Assembly (NCBI GenBank): GCA_003476685.1
Contig: DMVN01000209.1
Location: 1 to 9,099, forward strand
Origin: Acidobacteriota bacterium
GTDB lineage: Bacteria > Acidobacteriota > Aminicenantia > Aminicenantales > Saccharicenantaceae
Reading direction: 5' to 3'
DNA: 9,099 nt
The translations under genes and the position numbers were made by a program. The notes beneath the pieces were generated by a model. That model did not search any database, was not told the DNA's origin, and was given only the letters and a program-made list of their open reading frames with translations. Positions 6,287 through 9,099 of the stretch are shown here, in pieces. Each line of letters begins with the position of its first letter. The first letter of the stretch is position 1.

Positions 6287-6414
6287 CTTAAGCCTCGCTT
6301 TTATTATTTTAATTTTCAACAGACTCTCCACTTATAAGGTAGGCCCCGGGAGCCGAAAGCTGAAAATACATCCGGATGTTCCGCCGGCAGGCCGATTCTA
6401 TCTGATTTTCGGGC

Positions 6415-6442
6415 TTGAATCCAGCCTGAACTCAAGTAAAAT
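6415..6442 (+). promoter_or_regulatory. Predicted promoter of the small membrane protein gene
   Basis: TTGAAT (6415-6420, four of six -35 positions) and TAAAAT (6437-6442, five of six -10 positions) are separated by 16 bases. Transcription would start near 6450, leaving about 15 bases before the ATG at 6465. The position supports the shorter reading of the gene starting at 6465, not the longer open frame from 6240, which would overlap the divergent signal-peptide gene. Confidence 0.45.
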
Positions 6443-6464
6443 AGAAGACCAGCAGGTAACTATA

Positions 6465-6944
6465 ATGCCAGAAAAAGTCAGCCTCATCCGGCAGATAATT
6501 AAAGTCCTGGCCATACTCGGCTTGCTGACTGCGGCCATAACCGCCGGTTTAATGGTTCTGGCCAGGCTGAGCCTGGGGTCAGGCAGCGAACTGCGGCAGC
6601 TGGCCGGGGTTGATTTCCTGCTGAGCCGGGGGCTGGTGGTGGCCATCATCTCTCTGCTGTTTGGCCTGGCCGGCTTAAAAACCGCCTCCGGAATTAAGCA
6701 TGGCCGGCGCTGGAGCTGGCTGGCTGCCCTGTTGCTGGCCATCCTGCTGCTGGCCCTTTTCCCCGTCGGAACAATTTTTGGCCTGAAACTTCTTTTTGAC
6801 CTGTTCCAGCGCGAGGTCAAGGATTGGTTCAGACACCCGGAAAATTATCAGGGAATCCCCACCCGGACCGAGCCCAAAGCTTTTGGAGTTAACGTTGACC
6901 TGATAAGTCAGTTAGAGAAGAAATCGCGGCCAGGAAAAGGATAA
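6465..6944 (+). CDS. Small integral membrane protein of unknown function
   Basis: A 159-residue protein with about three membrane segments (near residues 12-33, 52-71 and 84-113) and a charged, probably cytoplasmic C-terminal tail (114-159) ending in EKKSRPGKG. Residues 63-113, including GLKTASGIKHGRRWSW (70-85) and LALFPVGTIFGLKLL (96-110), resemble a widespread group of small uncharacterised bacterial membrane proteins in which a charged 'GIK.GRRW' turn precedes a helix containing 'FP.GT..G'. That match is from memory and is weak. The frame stays open back to 6240, but I start at 6465 because the upstream part overlaps the start of the opposite gene and a promoter sits at 6415-6442. The ribosome site (AGG, about nine bases upstream) is poor. 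The barrel protein gene begins 92 bases downstream in the same direction and may be cotranscribed. Confidence 0.7.
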   Translation: MPEKVSLIRQIIKVLAILGLLTAAITAGLMVLARLSLGSGSELRQLAGVDFLLSRGLVVAIISLLFGLAGLKTASGIKHGRRWSWLAALLLAILLLALFPVGTIFGLKLLFDLFQREVKDWFRHPENYQGIPTRTEPKAFGVNVDLISQLEKKSRPGKG

Positions 6945-7036
6945 GTCCCGCCTTCCTTGCCGGTCCGGACCTGGACGGGTCAGAAGAGAAAAGGAAAGGA
7001 AAATATGGTCGCAGACCGGGCTGAAGGAGAACCGGA

Positions 7037-8299
7037 ATGAAATCTTCCAGGTATTTTCTGTGGATAGCCGGACTGCTGTGGCTGCTGGCTGCTCTGGCTC
7101 CGGCCCAGGAAAGAATCCCCAGGGTGGTGCAGGAGCCGCCCCGGGTCTTTATCGACTGCCACCAGTGCGACATGAATTACATCCGGTCGGAACTGAGCTT
7201 CGTTAGCTTCGTCCGCGAGCGGACCGAAGCCGATGTTCACGTCCTGATTACCATTCAGAGCACTGCCGACGGCGGTCGAGAATACAGCTTGAATTTTATC
7301 GGCCGCAATAATTTCTACGATGTTCACCATACGTTGAAATATGTCTCGGCCAGGACCGATTCGGCCGATACCGAAAGAAAAGGCCTGGTGCGGGTGCTGA
7401 AGGTCGGCCTGGTGCCCTACCTGGCCAAGACCGACCTGGGCGATTACCTGCGCATAGATTTTGAGAAGCGCTTGCCGCCGGCCGAAGTCGAGGACCCCTG
7501 GAATTTCTGGGTTTTTAACCTGGGTTTATCCGGCAGCCTGTCCGGCGAGCAGACCAAGAACTTTTTTTCCCTGCACAGCAACCTGAGCGCCAGCCGGGTC
7601 ACGGAAAAGTTAAAATTCCGGTCGGGCCTTTCCGGGTATTTTAACAACAGCCGGTTCAAAATAACTGAGGACGACGTAACCAGCATCATCACCTCCCACC
7701 AGAGCAGTTTCAGCCTGTCGACTCTTGCCGTTTATGCCATCAACAATCACTGGTCGGTGGGCGGCTGGTTGGGGATGTCCTCTTCTACCTACAACAACAT
7801 CAACCTTAACCTCAACCCGGCTCCGGCCATTGAATACAACTATTTTCCCTACTCGGAATCCACCCGACGGCAGCTGAGATTTCTGTACCGGGTAGGCTTC
7901 AACCTGAATTATTACCGGGAGGAGACCATCTACGATAAAACCCGCGAAGCCCTGCTGGGCGAGACGCTTTCTGTAACCCTGGAAATAAAGGAACCGTGGG
8001 GAAATGTCAACGCCTCGCTGGAAGGTTTCCACTACTTTCACGATTTCAGCAAGAACCACCTGGTGTTCAACGCCAGCCTTAACCTGCGGCTCTACCGCGG
8101 CTTCTCGGTGGGGATTTCGGGACGCTTTGCCAAGATTAATGACCAGATTTACCTGGCCAAAGGGGACCTGAGCCTCGAAGATATTCTGCTGCAGAGAAAA
8201 GCCCTGGCCACGGCCTACAGCTACGGCTTCTACCTGGGCCTGAACTATACCTTCGGCTCCATCTATTCTGGAGTGGTTAATCCCAGGTTTGGCAATTAG
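7037..8299 (+). CDS. Secreted, probably outer-membrane beta-barrel protein of unknown function
   Basis: A 420-residue protein. Residues 1-23 are a signal peptide (MKSSRYFLWIAGLLWLLAAL then APA) with likely cleavage after Ala23. Residues 35-140 form a compact conserved-looking domain: VFIDCHQCDMNYIRSEL (37-53, with Cys41 and Cys44), VSFVRERTEADVHVLIT (56-72), DGGREYSLNFIG (78-89) and LKVGLVPYLAKTDLGDYLRI (121-140). From about 155 to the end, alternating hydrophobic and polar residues with many Tyr, Phe and Asn read like beta strands of an outer-membrane barrel, for example VGGWLGMSSSTYNN (241-254) and YSYGFYLGLNYTFGS (394-408). The chain ends PRFGN, not with the usual aromatic residue. I recall similar uncharacterised proteins in several diderm phyla but no function. 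Start support is excellent: AAGGAGA (7024-7030) six bases before the ATG. It lies 92 bases after the small membrane protein gene and converges on the MFS gene. Confidence 0.8.
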   Translation: MKSSRYFLWIAGLLWLLAALAPAQERIPRVVQEPPRVFIDCHQCDMNYIRSELSFVSFVRERTEADVHVLITIQSTADGGREYSLNFIGRNNFYDVHHTLKYVSARTDSADTERKGLVRVLKVGLVPYLAKTDLGDYLRIDFEKRLPPAEVEDPWNFWVFNLGLSGSLSGEQTKNFFSLHSNLSASRVTEKLKFRSGLSGYFNNSRFKITEDDVTSIITSHQSSFSLSTLAVYAINNHWSVGGWLGMSSSTYNNINLNLNPAPAIEYNYFPYSESTRRQLRFLYRVGFNLNYYREETIYDKTREALLGETLSVTLEIKEPWGNVNASLEGFHYFHDFSKNHLVFNASLNLRLYRGFSVGISGRFAKINDQIYLAKGDLSLEDILLQRKALATAYSYGFYLGLNYTFGSIYSGVVNPRFGN

Positions 8300-8352
8300 T
8301 GAGACCGGGAGAGCCGCTGGTCCCCGAAATTCCGAGTGGATAGCCTCGAACC

Positions 8353-9099
8353 TCAGGCGTTTTTAATTTTTTCTCTGGCCAGAACCCGGTCATAAATGGC
8401 CAGCCCGGCCATCGAGCAAACTCCAAGGAAAGCTATGGTCACCCAGATGATGAGGTAATTCGGCGACTGGCCGGCCTGCAGGGGGCTGGCGATATGCCTC
8501 TGGTAAAGAGAACCGCCCAGCGGTCCGCCCAGGATGCTGCCGATGGCCACCGGCAGGTTAGCATAACCCAGATAAAGGCCTTCTTCCCCCTTGGGGGCGA
8601 TGCGACCGATGTATTCATAAATCCGGGGTGAAGCCATCATTTCCCCCACGGCCATGGAAGCAATGCTGACCAGGAGAAAAATTCCAGCGATGGGAATGGC
8701 CAGTCCGGCCAGAGACACCCGGTGGCTGATGTCGGAATAAAGCAAAACCGGCAGGATGTTCAGCAGCATGCCGACCGTAGTCACGCCAACGCCGAACAGT
8801 ATAGATTTAACCGGAGTCCATCTTTTCACCAGCCTGGTTATCAACAACTGGAAGCAGACAATCATCAGCGGGTTGGCCAGGGTATAGAGCTCCACCGGGG
8901 CGTTAGGGTCAATGTGCCGCAGGAAGAGCGGAATCAGGTTGTAGAGCTGGACATAAAGAAACCAGAAGAGGGCGATGACCACCAGGAAGAAGACAAATTT
9001 CAAGTTGCTCAGGACGATAAAAATCCCCAGGATGGCCTCCTTCAGGGATTTTTTTCTGACCTGCTGGCCGTCCTTTATCCCGTCGCTGACGTATTCCGG
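8353..9099 (-). CDS. Major facilitator superfamily transporter, C-terminal half (cut by window edge)
   Basis: The frame is open from the right edge (9099) to the TGA at 8353-8355, giving 248 residues of an inner-membrane secondary transporter whose start lies outside the window. A TTG at 9003 is only an internal leucine codon and not the start. The fragment opens with a hydrophilic stretch rich in Lys and Gln (about residues 1-20), probably the central loop. Six hydrophobic segments follow (about 35-60, 69-90, 98-120, 131-152, 172-198 and 214-235), as expected for the second half of a 12-helix MFS protein. GEMMASPRIYEYIGRIAPKG (152-171) followed by GLYLGYANLP (174-183) recalls the GE..SP region in the peptide-transporter (POT/PTR) branch. 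The substrate cannot be stated; peptide transport is a possibility only. It converges on the barrel gene with 53 bases between stops and no clear terminator. Confidence 0.78.
   Translation of the reverse strand, partial: PEYVSDGIKDGQQVRKKSLKEAILGIFIVLSNLKFVFFLVVIALFWFLYVQLYNLIPLFLRHIDPNAPVELYTLANPLMIVCFQLLITRLVKRWTPVKSILFGVGVTTVGMLLNILPVLLYSDISHRVSLAGLAIPIAGIFLLVSIASMAVGEMMASPRIYEYIGRIAPKGEEGLYLGYANLPVAIGSILGGPLGGSLYQRHIASPLQAGQSPNYLIIWVTIAFLGVCSMAGLAIYDRVLAREKIKNA

Noticed and set aside
6240..6464. Upstream extension of the small membrane protein to 6240
   Set aside because: The extension would overlap the start and signal peptide of the divergent gene. A promoter at 6415-6442 and an ATG at 6465 give a simpler gene.
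6962..6971. GGTCCGGACC palindrome between 6944 and 7037
   Set aside because: It is a 10-base perfect palindrome without loop or T tract; too little to call an operator or terminator.

Overview
The window looks like a chromosomal segment of a diderm (outer-membrane-bearing) bacterium with moderately GC-rich DNA. The evidence is two exported proteins with Sec-type signal peptides, one of which reads like an outer-membrane beta-barrel, next to ordinary bacterial housekeeping genes. The style of the uncharacterised envelope proteins is reminiscent of Aminicenantes or related Acidobacteria-like lineages, but that placement is recall-based inference and not shown by any marker here. There are no transposase, phage, CRISPR, tRNA or rRNA genes.

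Layout. Positions 1-352 (minus) hold the start of accA, cut by the window edge, with a near-consensus promoter at 402-429. Positions 353-1326 are a gene-poor stretch of almost 1 kb. It contains a strong plus-strand intrinsic terminator (884-918) with no protein gene in front of it, possibly the end of a small RNA. Positions 1327-2964 (plus) encode a single-chain ABC-2-type transporter with the permease fused ahead of the ATPase. It ends tail to tail, 3 bases away, with rlmB (2968-3708, minus). rlmB follows gltX (3712-5214, minus) with a 3-base gap, so the two form a translation-gene pair probably expressed from a promoter directly in front of gltX.

Positions 5215-5551 are a second gene-free stretch. 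It holds a terminator-like hairpin, the gltX promoter, and a small palindromic element with 10-bp perfect inverted ends plus extra copies of the same ~28-base motif. Next come three genes of unknown physiological role: a secreted DUF4412-like protein (5552-6286, minus); a divergently transcribed small membrane protein (6465-6944, plus); and a secreted, probably outer-membrane barrel protein (7037-8299, plus). The window ends in the C-terminal half of a major facilitator transporter (8353-9099, minus).

How the genes fit together: accA (fatty acid synthesis), gltX (tRNA charging) and rlmB (ribosome modification) are core functions. The fused ABC transporter and the three genes at 5552-8299 are envelope or transport genes whose substrates cannot be read from the sequence. 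I found no convincing multi-gene novel system. The most unusual items are the permease-ATPase fusion, the palindromic repeat element at 5260-5445, and the orphan terminator in the 1-kb noncoding region.
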